A stretch of 7,923 bases of DNA from the NCBI GenBank assembly GCA_900752785.1, contig CAADWP010000103.1:1-7923 (forward strand), read 5' to 3'. The DNA comes from an uncultured Ruminococcus sp. (GTDB taxonomy: Bacteria; Bacillota; Clostridia; Oscillospirales; Ruminococcaceae). A program made the translations under genes and the position numbers. Below are positions 1 to 7,135 of this stretch, piece after piece (the stretch's first letter is position 1; each line of letters begins with the position of its first letter). The notes beneath the pieces are model-generated. The model did no database searches, had not been told where the DNA came from, and was given only the letters and a program-made list of their open reading frames with translations.

Positions 1-459
1 ATAGAGATATCTTATTGTAATGGGTTCGTCGGCATCCGTAACTTCCATTCTGCCGCCGAGAAGAACATCGCCATCCCAAATGTAGATATATGTGTAGACA
101 AGTTCGTTGTTTTCATATACCTTTTTGACGGTTCTCATTCCGTCCGAGTTGTACGAATACTCATAACGTCGGTCGTCCTTGGTGAGCGACGTCATAAGTC
201 TGCCGTTCCATGTTGCCGTTTCGTCCCTGTATGATGTCGGGTTTCCGCTTGCGTCATAGCTTATCGTCTGTCCGTCATATGCCGTCAGCTTATCAGACCA
301 GTTGCCGTCGCCGTAACCGTATACGATAGCCGTACCCTGAGTTGCGGTTGAAAGGTCGGAGCTTGTGACGTTTGTGTACGGTGTTTTGGAAACTATGTTT
401 CCGTTCGCATCGTAGACATAGGTCATTGCCGTTTTTTCGGCGTAGTTATATTCCGCCTT
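1..459 (-). pseudogene. Orphan Rhs core fragment, 5'-truncated and running off the left edge
   Basis: Read on the minus strand, this segment encodes 153 residues of YD-repeat/Rhs sequence beginning KAEYNYAEKTAMTYVYDANG and ending ITIRYLY at the window edge, with no internal stop. It aligns without any gap to 2256-2714 of the large Rhs gene (constant offset 2255). Positions 188-459 differ at about ten bases, whereas 1-187 are far more diverged, with protein identity of roughly 60%. No start codon with a ribosome-binding site precedes it: the frame continues open through the adjoining palindromic element to a TGA at 541-543. Known Rhs loci often carry such orphan core pieces followed by an alternative toxin tip and immunity gene. 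I infer that here, but the tip would lie left of position 1. It could instead be the ruined remains of a second full gene. That it is Rhs sequence is near certain; its present role is not. Confidence 0.85.
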
Positions 460-467
460 ATCTTTAT

Positions 468-603
468 CCCCACCACCGCGAGCGGTTCCCCTCCCCTTGA
501 AACATTCAAGGGGAGGCTGGGATTGTTTCTGCGGATTTTTTCACAAACCCCTCAGTCACGGGCGAGCCGTGACAGCTCCCCTACAGGGGCGCCTATGGTG
601 GGG
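468..603. repeat. 136-bp palindromic MITE/REP-like element
   Basis: The segment starts CCCCACCA and ends TGGTGGGG, a perfect 8-bp terminal inverted repeat. Between the ends lie consecutive hairpins: ACCGC/GCGGT (475-486); a 12-bp perfect stem around CTCCCCTTGAA with a 3-base loop (490-516); GTCACGG/CCGTGAC (555-573); and CCCC/GGGG (578-589). It is much more GC-rich than the DNA on its right and encodes no convincing protein. Similar hairpin-rich GC elements are scattered through gut Clostridia genomes; I recognise the style but cannot name a family. It begins 8 bases after the homology of the orphan Rhs fragment ends, so its insertion may have cut that copy. I see no clear target-site duplication. 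Confidence 0.75.
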
Positions 604-750
604 TGCCGTGCACGGTTGCGGTTACGTTTGGAAAGGAGGCGTAATTTTTGCAACCGTATACAGCTTTATGATACTATGTCCGCGTTGGTATCAGGAAAAC
701 ATAGGTATCATCATAGAGGTATATGTTAATTCCTCTATTATAAAACTTCT
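604..750. other. Non-coding spacer with several inverted repeats
   Basis: I find no gene here. It holds a perfect 10-bp palindrome CCGTGCACGG (606-615); the pair CGGTTGC/GCAACCG (613-619 and 650-656) enclosing a weaker TTACG/CGTAA pair; ATGATACTATG paired with CATAGGTATCAT, one base bulged (668-678 and 700-711); and ATAGAGG/CCTCTAT (713-719 and 732-738). On the plus strand an AAAGGAGG is followed 8 bases later by a TTG that reads only seven codons, which looks like a leftover. None of the hairpins has a T-tract on the minus strand, so no standard terminator for the gene ending at 751 is visible. The stretch could be the remains of a mobile element or a structured RNA tail. Confidence 0.5.
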
Positions 751-1260
751 TTAATCTTTGACGGATATACGACAATATATCATCATTTCTTTCCACAGCA
801 CTTTGCAAGAAAGGACAAGATCTGTGTCATTTATAATTGAACACATTTCATCGTTGCTCAGTTGCTTTGGCACAGCAAAATAATAGATTCCGCCAAAATC
901 GTTATTGGGTTCTAAATCCAAATATCCATCGACAAGATCATCGCTTCCAAGCAAAAATATATTACTTTCTGCAAAGTTCAGATAACATTTTAGTCTTTTA
1001 AAAGTAAAAAGTGTTTGATTATCAACATCCACTTGATATGCAACAACCCTTTTACCATCAAAATCATATATATCTGAATACAACTGTCGGATATATTCTG
1101 TATACTCTTCATCATACATTTGTTCAGCGCTAACTTTAATTCGCTCTTTTAAAACATTTGCTTGTATATTTTGATTAAATACAACATAAGCAACCACAAT
1201 CAAAGCAAAAATTCCTATTGCAATAGAGGTTACTAAAACAATTTTTCTTGCTTTTGTCAA
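751..1260 (-). CDS. Small membrane-anchored protein, candidate immunity protein for the Rhs tip
   Basis: This is a 169-residue protein of no family I recognise. I chose the TTG at 1260, giving MTKARKIVLV, because GAGGTG lies 6 bases before it. A longer form from a TTG at 1302 would start inside the Rhs gene with no ribosome-binding site. A short basic N-terminus is followed by one hydrophobic segment at about residues 7-28, then a polar, acidic domain (EQMYDEEYTEYIRQLYSDIY, later GSDDLVDGYLDLEPNNDFGG). This suggests a type II (N-in) membrane anchor with the domain outside the cell. It starts 11 bases after the Rhs stop codon and is probably translationally coupled to it. Immunity genes in polymorphic-toxin systems normally sit in exactly this place, and an extracytoplasmic location would suit a wall-acting hydrolase. 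The DNA is visibly AT-rich like the toxin tip, suggesting that the two travelled together. The gene call is firm; the immunity role is inferred from position and topology. Confidence 0.85.
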   Translation of the reverse strand: MTKARKIVLVTSIAIGIFALIVVAYVVFNQNIQANVLKERIKVSAEQMYDEEYTEYIRQLYSDIYDFDGKRVVAYQVDVDNQTLFTFKRLKCYLNFAESNIFLLGSDDLVDGYLDLEPNNDFGGIYYFAVPKQLSNDEMCSIINDTDLVLSCKVLWKEMMIYCRISVKD

Positions 1261-1266
1261 AACAAT

Positions 1267-1272
1267 CACCTC
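1267..1272 (-). promoter_or_regulatory. Ribosome-binding site of the downstream small gene, overlapping the Rhs stop
   Basis: On the minus strand GAGGTG begins at the last base of the Rhs stop codon TAG (1274-1272) and lies 6 bases before a TTG start at 1260. It decides the start in favour of the 169-residue form. The overlap between stop codon and ribosome-binding site suggests that translation of the small gene is coupled to that of the toxin. Confidence 0.7.
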
Positions 1273-1826
1273 TACACTAACAAGCAAATATAAGCTCGAC
1301 AATTATTCTTAAAGGTTGCGCTAACCGGAGAATAATATGGATTACCATGTCGAGGATAGTATTTTGACATTCTACCATTTCTCATACTGGAATGTGCAAA
1401 ATAATATAGATCATATAAACCATTTTTACGTGTTGTTTGACCACTTAAGGTTGCGTGATCTATCTTACCATCATTTTCCCAATCAAAGAAAATAGTTGCA
1501 ATACACCAACTCTTACCATACAAATATTTTTTCACAGAATCACTCAATTCTTTTTTATTTTTTACTATGATTTGTCTTTTAATATATTTTCCGTTTTTTA
1601 ACCAATGATATAGATCATTTGCTCTTCCCCATGCTGACGAAATCTTATAGAATCCAAGTATTTTTTTATTATACCATGTTCTTGTCATTTTTGATAAGCC
1701 ACCTTCGAACAAACATTGGGAAACAAAATTGGCGCAGTCGGCATTATAATCATTCCTTTTATATGCTGGATTATAAAAACACCACCATTTATCCGCATAA
1801 GCGTATGCACAGGACGCCACATAATA
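1272..1826 (-). other. Amidase_6-like toxin tip module (residues 1766-1949 of the Rhs protein)
   Basis: Directly after the core-ending DYSG the protein changes character. The tip opens with AYAYADKWWCFYNPAY, then NADCANFVSQCLFEGGL, and later has a FFDWENDGKIDHATLSGQ stretch and YYFAHSSMRNG. This order (tyrosine-rich AYAxK start, DCxNFxSQ with the nucleophile Cys1796, a DWxxDGxIDH segment with His1889, then AHS with His1910) is that of Amidase_6, a papain-like fold related to NlpC/P60 and CHAP hydrolases. Members of that family occur in secreted wall-acting proteins. As a Rhs tip it is expected to be the effector domain. The DNA is visibly more AT-rich than the core before it, as expected of an exchangeable module. 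A protease or deamidase activity of the same fold is an alternative. Confidence 0.75.
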
Positions 1827-4800
1827 TCCCGAATAATCCACACCATTTACCGGATTATTCTCACAATACGCAAACAGGTTCATGCTGAGAGGTGAAGCGT
1901 CATATCCGAGGTATGCCGTATCATCCGCATTGATGAAGCGACCGATTTCGGGGTCATAGTAACGGGAGCGGAGGTAATAAAGTTCCGTTTCAAGGTCATA
2001 GAAATATCCACGATAGCCTACATTGGTTACCATCATCATTATTGCCATCAGCAGACCTTCCGTCATCGAAGAAGCCTGCTGTATTATCGGTTTGCCCCAT
2101 GCATCATACTCCATATTGACTTCGACATTGCTTTCGGAATCGAGCGGAGTAATTGAGACGATGTCACCTTGCAGGTTCTTGATGAAAGCAAACATTCCGC
2201 TGCCGGCATTTTCAAGTCCCTTATACTCCATTCCGTATAACTCACCGCTGTCGTCATAGAGATATCTTGCCAAAAAAGTCTCATCACTGTCAACAGATTC
2301 CATCCGAGTTCCGAGAAGAACATCGCCGTCCCAAATGTATCTTATAGTCGATGCAAACTCGCCGTTTTCATACATTCTTCTAATGGTTCTCATACCGTCA
2401 GAATTGTATTCGTATTCATAAAGGCAGCCATTCTTGGTGTACGACGTCATAAGTCTGCCGTTCCATGTTGCCGTTTCGCCCCTGTATGATGTCGGGTTTC
2501 CGCTTGCGTCATAGCTTATCGTCTGTCCGTCATATGACGTCAGCTTATCAGACCAGTTACCGTCGCCGTAACCGTATACGATAGCCGTACCCTGAGTTGC
2601 GGTTGAAAGATCGGAGCTTGTGACATTTGTGTACGGTGTTTTGGAAACAATGTTTCCGTTCGCATCGTAAACATAGGTCATTGCCGTATGCTCGGCGTAG
2701 TTATATTCCGCCTTGACCTGGCTTGCCTCGTCATAAACATACTGTTGGAACAGCACGCCCAATTTGCTGACGGTGAGGATATTTCCCCTGTTGTCGTACG
2801 TATAGCCGTAATCGGATTTCACTGCGCCGTTGAGCGTGTTTTTAACTCGGCTAATCTTGTTCGTTGCGGTTGTTTCGGTGTCGGCATAGGTGTATTCCGT
2901 TCCGAAATTCGGAGCGATATCGTCACCGTTTACAAATGTGAACTTTTTATCGGTTGTTCTGCCGAAGAAGTCACTGACGGATTCGCTATTGATTGTGTAA
3001 TAGCCGTAGGTCGTCTTTTCGATTTTCTTCACAGAATCTGAATCGACAAGATATTCCTCGGTCGGAGTATGCTTTGTATATGCTCTGCCGAAGATCGTAA
3101 CATTTTCCTCTCCGTCATCGTTCACCGAGTAGGAATATACCGTCTCACCGAGCACGGGCTGAGAATTTGCAACGGTAAACAGCCTCATCGCAGAAACTCT
3201 GCCGTCCTCATAAATTGAAGCAAGCATACTTGAATAGTCGTATGACGCAGTGAGGGCTTTGTCCTCGTTGTATGTATAGGTATATTTCTGACCTGTGCTG
3301 TACGAAATCTCCGAGATATTTCCGTCGTCATTGTAGGAATAGGATATGACGGTTCCGTTGCCGTATGTTATTTTATTATTCCTCTGTTTTGAATCGTAGC
3401 CGTAGGAAACGATCGACTGCTTATTCTCAGAGTCGGCACTGCCCGCAACCTTGATATTGGTTACGTTGCCAAAGGTATTGTACTCAAAGGTATATACCGA
3501 GCCGCTGTGCGACATTGAAGTAATTCTGTCGCCCGAATAGGTGTATTCGGCAGACATTGTATTGCCCGAAGAAAGTCCGCTGACCGCCTGAGTAACCCTT
3601 TCAAGCGCGCCGACCGCGTTATATGTATACTGCATAAGGTTACTGTCGGCACCCGTGAGCGAATAAGAATCGAGCATACCTGTATTCGCATTGTAATTGT
3701 AATAAACCGTGTTGCCTGCGCCGTCCGATGATGAAGCAAGGTAATTCCTGTTTTCGGTATAAGTATTCGACACATTCGTCATTACCTTACTGCCGTTTGA
3801 AGCAGTATCGGTCAGCAAATCGCCGTTGCTGTTTTTGGTTGTGTTCTTGCTTCTCTCCTGTCGGCAGCCGAAGCAATCGCAGTCAACATTATCCTTGAAG
3901 CAAGCGCAGTTGTAGTAAACTTCCGTTTCCTTTGAATCAACTGTTACGGTATGCGTCTGTGTGCACTGAGCGCAGGAACATCCGCACTGTTCAAGACGAT
4001 ATGTTGTTCCGTTGACTGTGACGGTCTGATCCTCATTGACCGACATAGTCTCAAGCGTTTCCTCTTCCTCCTCAACGCAGTAGCTCGAGGTAGATTTAAC
4101 TAATCGCAAATCGTCAAATGCCGCATAATGAACCTGATTGTCAAGAATCACCGCAACCTTGGCATTTTCAACGGGTTCTTTGAGCCTGAAAGAAACAGCT
4201 GTAAACTGCCAAGCCGATCTGACATAGGGGCTGAAATCGCTCTTGGCAATAATCTCACCATCGTTGTCAAGAATCGCTACCGCAAAGGTTTTGTTCACGT
4301 GCGTATAGTTATGGATATAGTTACCCGTAGATGTATATGAATCGTTTCTCGCCCAACCGGATAAGGTATAAACCTCGCCGTCAGCATTGGCTTCAAGCGT
4401 CGGAAGAGTACGATAAACTCTGTAATTTGTGTTTATCTTTGAAAGGACATAACACATTCCGCCGCCGATATTCTCAAACTCGGAGTCAAAAATCAACTCC
4501 TCAATTACGCTCTTTCCGGCAGGCACCATTTCCCAGCCGTCCGCCGATGAAAAATCGCCGTTAGTAATGAGATTTTCTGCGCCTTTCTCATTAGTGGAAT
4601 ATGAAACAACATCTCCGTTACTGTCATATTCAGTATAAGAAAAATCTCCTTTGGTGTCAACACTTGATTTTTTCTTCATTTCACGGTCATACTGCTGAAT
4701 TACCGTGAAATAATCATCATAATTCAGCCCACCGTATGTAAATTTGCGTTGATCAACTGACTCATATTCTATTACAAGACTATCTATCTCTTTACCATCG

Positions 4801-7121
4801 CTTGTGTATTTACCGATTTCTTCTACTCTGTTTACATTATAGCTTATTCTAATATATGAGCCATCAACATTGATCATCTTTGTCAACAAATTATCGGAAT
4901 CATATTCATAACGAACCTCTCCACCGTCGGGATAAGTAATCTTGGTAAGCTGTCTTGCTCCCGAAGCGGTAAGTGTATAATCATAGTCAACGCCTACATT
5001 GACCGCTCCATTCTTGGTATTAACGGATATCAATGCGCCGTCGCTTGACTTAACAACAAGTTTGTCGGCAAGCGGCTTTCCGTTTGCATCATAGCCTGTC
5101 TGCCAATCATATTTTCTGCCAACGCCGTCGGTTATCGCAGAAATAGTTGAGGAACTCGATCCCTTGAACGATATATTCGTTGTACCTTCGCCTTTTTTAC
5201 TCGAGATTGCACACACTCTCTTAGCACTGTCAACAGAATAAATATAATCCGATGTTTCGATTTTCATTTCAGCATAATTTGTATGCTCGGTATCATCTTT
5301 CTTGACCCAAAGGCACTTATCGCTGTCGCCGATCACCGATTTATAATATACATAGTCCTCGGCAAAGGACGAAGTGAAGTTTTCAGGGATAACACCGTAT
5401 TCGCTGTCAGATGCAACAACTTCATAGAAATATGTTCTTTCTCCGCCGACATCGAAAAGCACAAACGCGGATCTTTGCGCATTGTCATAAGTAACAGTTC
5501 CGCATGAGAACATCTTCATAAAATGACTGTTTATCCAATATGCTCCCGTGTACAGACCTGTATCAACCGCTGCGCCCCAAGGGTTATATATCGCCCCTGC
5601 CTCAACGGGCATAACATTACCGTTGAGACTCAAATCGCTGCGCTCAACATAATATGTACCGCTGTACTTATTCAAATACAATGTTCCCGCACGGCCTGCC
5701 TCAAAGCTTTCCACATCATCATCCGTAAAACGATTTGGCTCGACATAATCAATTTCGAACCAAGGTCTGTGCACCGTATAATTCAGCGAAGTCTCATTAA
5801 AAATCTGAGTATTGCACGATGAATCTTTATACGGGGTGAAAACAATTCCATAATTTGTCTTTAAGCCCAATGACCACTTGTTAGCCAAGTCTGTTATATC
5901 CCAAACATATCTTTGCGTCAATGCACCACCTCGAATAACATTGAAATCAAGAACTGCCGGAACTTTTGAAACCACCTCGGTTGTTGCTGCATCCCACGGC
6001 TTGTTGATTTCGTGAACCGAGATAGTGTCATCATCACCTAAAGCGATACAGTTCAGCGAGACTTCGGCACCTGTAATAATATAGTTTATGCCTAAGTTAG
6101 ACAGGAAATCATCCGTCAATCTCATATAAAGTTCAGTGCTGTTTTCGGAATTCTTTTGAAGATAATAATATCTCGTTCTGTCATCCTCGGACGCACTGCA
6201 CGTGCCGACCTGAGCAGTAACCATCTTCCTCTGCTGATTGACCTTGACGGTTGGATCAATTGTTACGGGATAAACACGATCCTTTGATAAAAGCCATTCA
6301 CTGTTCGGCACATATTTCAATGTATATGTACTGTCGCTGTTTTCCGTAAGAGATACGCTAACATCATACGAGGTGTTATTTTCGGCATCGAACATATACG
6401 GTGCGCTGATAATAAACTTAACCTCGGAATTATCATAAACGTTTACGCTTCCGTCAGAATTAAGCGTCATTGATCCAGATGAGGATACAGTATACGAATA
6501 TTCCTTTGCCGCAGTCGGCTTAGAATTTAAGATAATACTTTCTTTAAGAGCATCCGAATTCAATTCATATTTCAGATTTGTATTGTCCGCTATATTCTTA
6601 TATTCAACAGCCGAGCCTGTATTTATCGACTGCAAAAGTTCCGGAGTTCCCTCAACCGCTGAATTATCTATAACGGCAGCGGATGTACCGATATTGTTCA
6701 TTGAAAAAGACAATGTGCTGTCTCCGTCGGCAACGGAAACAGTACTGTTTGAATCGATCGAAGTCGGAAAATCAACAGAAAAGTTATTTTCCTTGTTCGT
6801 AATCTTATTATTTGTCCTGACAAGAGTATTGTCGATTTCCTTCCACTCGCCATTGTCATCATAATGAATCGGCTCAGAAGTAATGACCGCCGTGTAGGAA
6901 CCGTCTCTTCTCTCAAAGACCTTTGTGTTTTCGTCTCGTTTGTCAGTCACTTCGCCGACAATCGGTGACTTTTCTTTTTTATCGGACTCAATCTCAACCG
7001 TTTTCATAAGCTGAGTTTCATTAAATTCCTCCGCCAAAACCGTCATCGGAAGAATTCCGACAATCATTATAACCATCAGAATAACCGCAATCACTTTCAT
7101 AAAAATACTGTGTTGTTTCAC
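1272..7121 (-). CDS. Secreted WapA/Rhs-family YD-repeat polymorphic toxin with Amidase_6-like C-terminal tip
   Basis: 1949 residues, starting at a GTG (7121) with GAGGAGG 7 bases upstream. Order seen: Sec signal peptide 1-30 (hydrophobic core, likely cleavage VLA|EE); a WapA-like N-terminal region (DNGEWKEIDNTL near its start); a DNRLRE-like beta region about 292-462; YD repeats from about 728 (ITYPDGGEVRYEYD); a carbohydrate-binding-like insertion about 850-1008 (starting NLITNGDF, ending DDLRLVK); a nine-cysteine cluster 1046-1086; further YD repeats to about 1645; the Rhs-associated core 1646-1765 (RSRYYDPEIGRFINADD at about 1718-1734, then NNPVNGVDYSG); and a variable tip 1766-1949. YD repeats in this family fold into a shell that encloses or presents the tip. 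The signal peptide implies Sec export; I see no LPXTG anchor. The tip resembles Amidase_6, so the likely target is peptidoglycan or a peptide bond outside the cell. Gene family is certain, tip assignment good, biological target inferred. Confidence 0.93.
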   Translation of the reverse strand: MKQHSIFMKVIAVILMVIMIVGILPMTVLAEEFNETQLMKTVEIESDKKEKSPIVGEVTDKRDENTKVFERRDGSYTAVITSEPIHYDDNGEWKEIDNTLVRTNNKITNKENNFSVDFPTSIDSNSTVSVADGDSTLSFSMNNIGTSAAVIDNSAVEGTPELLQSINTGSAVEYKNIADNTNLKYELNSDALKESIILNSKPTAAKEYSYTVSSSGSMTLNSDGSVNVYDNSEVKFIISAPYMFDAENNTSYDVSVSLTENSDSTYTLKYVPNSEWLLSKDRVYPVTIDPTVKVNQQRKMVTAQVGTCSASEDDRTRYYYLQKNSENSTELYMRLTDDFLSNLGINYIITGAEVSLNCIALGDDDTISVHEINKPWDAATTEVVSKVPAVLDFNVIRGGALTQRYVWDITDLANKWSLGLKTNYGIVFTPYKDSSCNTQIFNETSLNYTVHRPWFEIDYVEPNRFTDDDVESFEAGRAGTLYLNKYSGTYYVERSDLSLNGNVMPVEAGAIYNPWGAAVDTGLYTGAYWINSHFMKMFSCGTVTYDNAQRSAFVLFDVGGERTYFYEVVASDSEYGVIPENFTSSFAEDYVYYKSVIGDSDKCLWVKKDDTEHTNYAEMKIETSDYIYSVDSAKRVCAISSKKGEGTTNISFKGSSSSTISAITDGVGRKYDWQTGYDANGKPLADKLVVKSSDGALISVNTKNGAVNVGVDYDYTLTASGARQLTKITYPDGGEVRYEYDSDNLLTKMINVDGSYIRISYNVNRVEEIGKYTSDGKEIDSLVIEYESVDQRKFTYGGLNYDDYFTVIQQYDREMKKKSSVDTKGDFSYTEYDSNGDVVSYSTNEKGAENLITNGDFSSADGWEMVPAGKSVIEELIFDSEFENIGGGMCYVLSKINTNYRVYRTLPTLEANADGEVYTLSGWARNDSYTSTGNYIHNYTHVNKTFAVAILDNDGEIIAKSDFSPYVRSAWQFTAVSFRLKEPVENAKVAVILDNQVHYAAFDDLRLVKSTSSYCVEEEEETLETMSVNEDQTVTVNGTTYRLEQCGCSCAQCTQTHTVTVDSKETEVYYNCACFKDNVDCDCFGCRQERSKNTTKNSNGDLLTDTASNGSKVMTNVSNTYTENRNYLASSSDGAGNTVYYNYNANTGMLDSYSLTGADSNLMQYTYNAVGALERVTQAVSGLSSGNTMSAEYTYSGDRITSMSHSGSVYTFEYNTFGNVTNIKVAGSADSENKQSIVSYGYDSKQRNNKITYGNGTVISYSYNDDGNISEISYSTGQKYTYTYNEDKALTASYDYSSMLASIYEDGRVSAMRLFTVANSQPVLGETVYSYSVNDDGEENVTIFGRAYTKHTPTEEYLVDSDSVKKIEKTTYGYYTINSESVSDFFGRTTDKKFTFVNGDDIAPNFGTEYTYADTETTATNKISRVKNTLNGAVKSDYGYTYDNRGNILTVSKLGVLFQQYVYDEASQVKAEYNYAEHTAMTYVYDANGNIVSKTPYTNVTSSDLSTATQGTAIVYGYGDGNWSDKLTSYDGQTISYDASGNPTSYRGETATWNGRLMTSYTKNGCLYEYEYNSDGMRTIRRMYENGEFASTIRYIWDGDVLLGTRMESVDSDETFLARYLYDDSGELYGMEYKGLENAGSGMFAFIKNLQGDIVSITPLDSESNVEVNMEYDAWGKPIIQQASSMTEGLLMAIMMMVTNVGYRGYFYDLETELYYLRSRYYDPEIGRFINADDTAYLGYDASPLSMNLFAYCENNPVNGVDYSGYYVASCAYAYADKWWCFYNPAYKRNDYNADCANFVSQCLFEGGLSKMTRTWYNKKILGFYKISSAWGRANDLYHWLKNGKYIKRQIIVKNKKELSDSVKKYLYGKSWCIATIFFDWENDGKIDHATLSGQTTRKNGLYDLYYFAHSSMRNGRMSKYYPRHGNPYYSPVSATFKNNCRAYICLLV
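2256..2714 (-). repeat. Main-gene copy of the duplicated Rhs core segment
   Basis: This part of the large Rhs gene (about residues 1470-1622) is the partner of the fragment at 1-459, in the same orientation with no insertions or deletions. The stretch 2443-2714 is nearly identical to 188-459, with about ten differences. The stretch 2256-2442 matches only in blocks, for example around GAGAAGAACATCGCC. A direct repeat of this length and identity is long enough to serve as a substrate for homologous recombination. Recombination within it would delete the intervening 2.2 kb and join the main gene to whatever follows the left copy. Confidence 0.9.
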
Positions 7122-7128
7122 TTTTTAA

Positions 7129-7135
7129 CCTCCTC
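7129..7135 (-). promoter_or_regulatory. Strong ribosome-binding site that sets a GTG start
   Basis: GAGGAGG on the minus strand stands 7 bases before the GTG at 7121-7119. An in-frame ATG seven codons further in (M8) has no such site and would shorten the basic n-region of the signal peptide, so the GTG is the better start. Confidence 0.85.

Noticed and set aside
634..672. Tiny plus-strand frame after AAAGGAGG starting TTG at about 649
   Set aside because: The ribosome-binding site looks real, but the frame ends after seven codons. At most it is a relic.
713..738. Hairpin ATAGAGG/CCTCTAT as terminator of the small gene
   Set aside because: The stem is only 7 bp with a 12-base loop, and no T-run follows it on the minus strand.
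497..754. Plus-strand open frame of 85 codons over the palindromic element
   Set aside because: It runs through the hairpins of the repeat, has no ribosome-binding site and resembles no protein. Its length comes from the stop-poor GC-rich repeat.
1261..1302. Longer form of the small gene starting at TTG 1302
   Set aside because: It would begin inside the Rhs gene without a ribosome-binding site and put polar residues before an otherwise normal basic N-terminus. The TTG at 1260 has GAGGTG at good spacing.
2256..2714. CRISPR array or short tandem repeats
   Set aside because: The recurring patterns are degenerate YD-type protein repeats in the Rhs gene, and there is no regular repeat-spacer structure anywhere in the window.
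2688..3041. Plus-strand open frame of 117 codons inside the Rhs gene, and similar ones at 1619, 2023, 4128, 4331, 5283, 5523 and 6583
   Set aside because: All lie antisense to a clearly coding YD-repeat gene and have no ribosome-binding sites or recognisable motifs. They are shadows.
3461..3775. Minus-strand open frames in another frame of the Rhs gene (also at 2084 and 6698)
   Set aside because: They overlap the true frame entirely and show arginine- and serine-rich out-of-frame composition.
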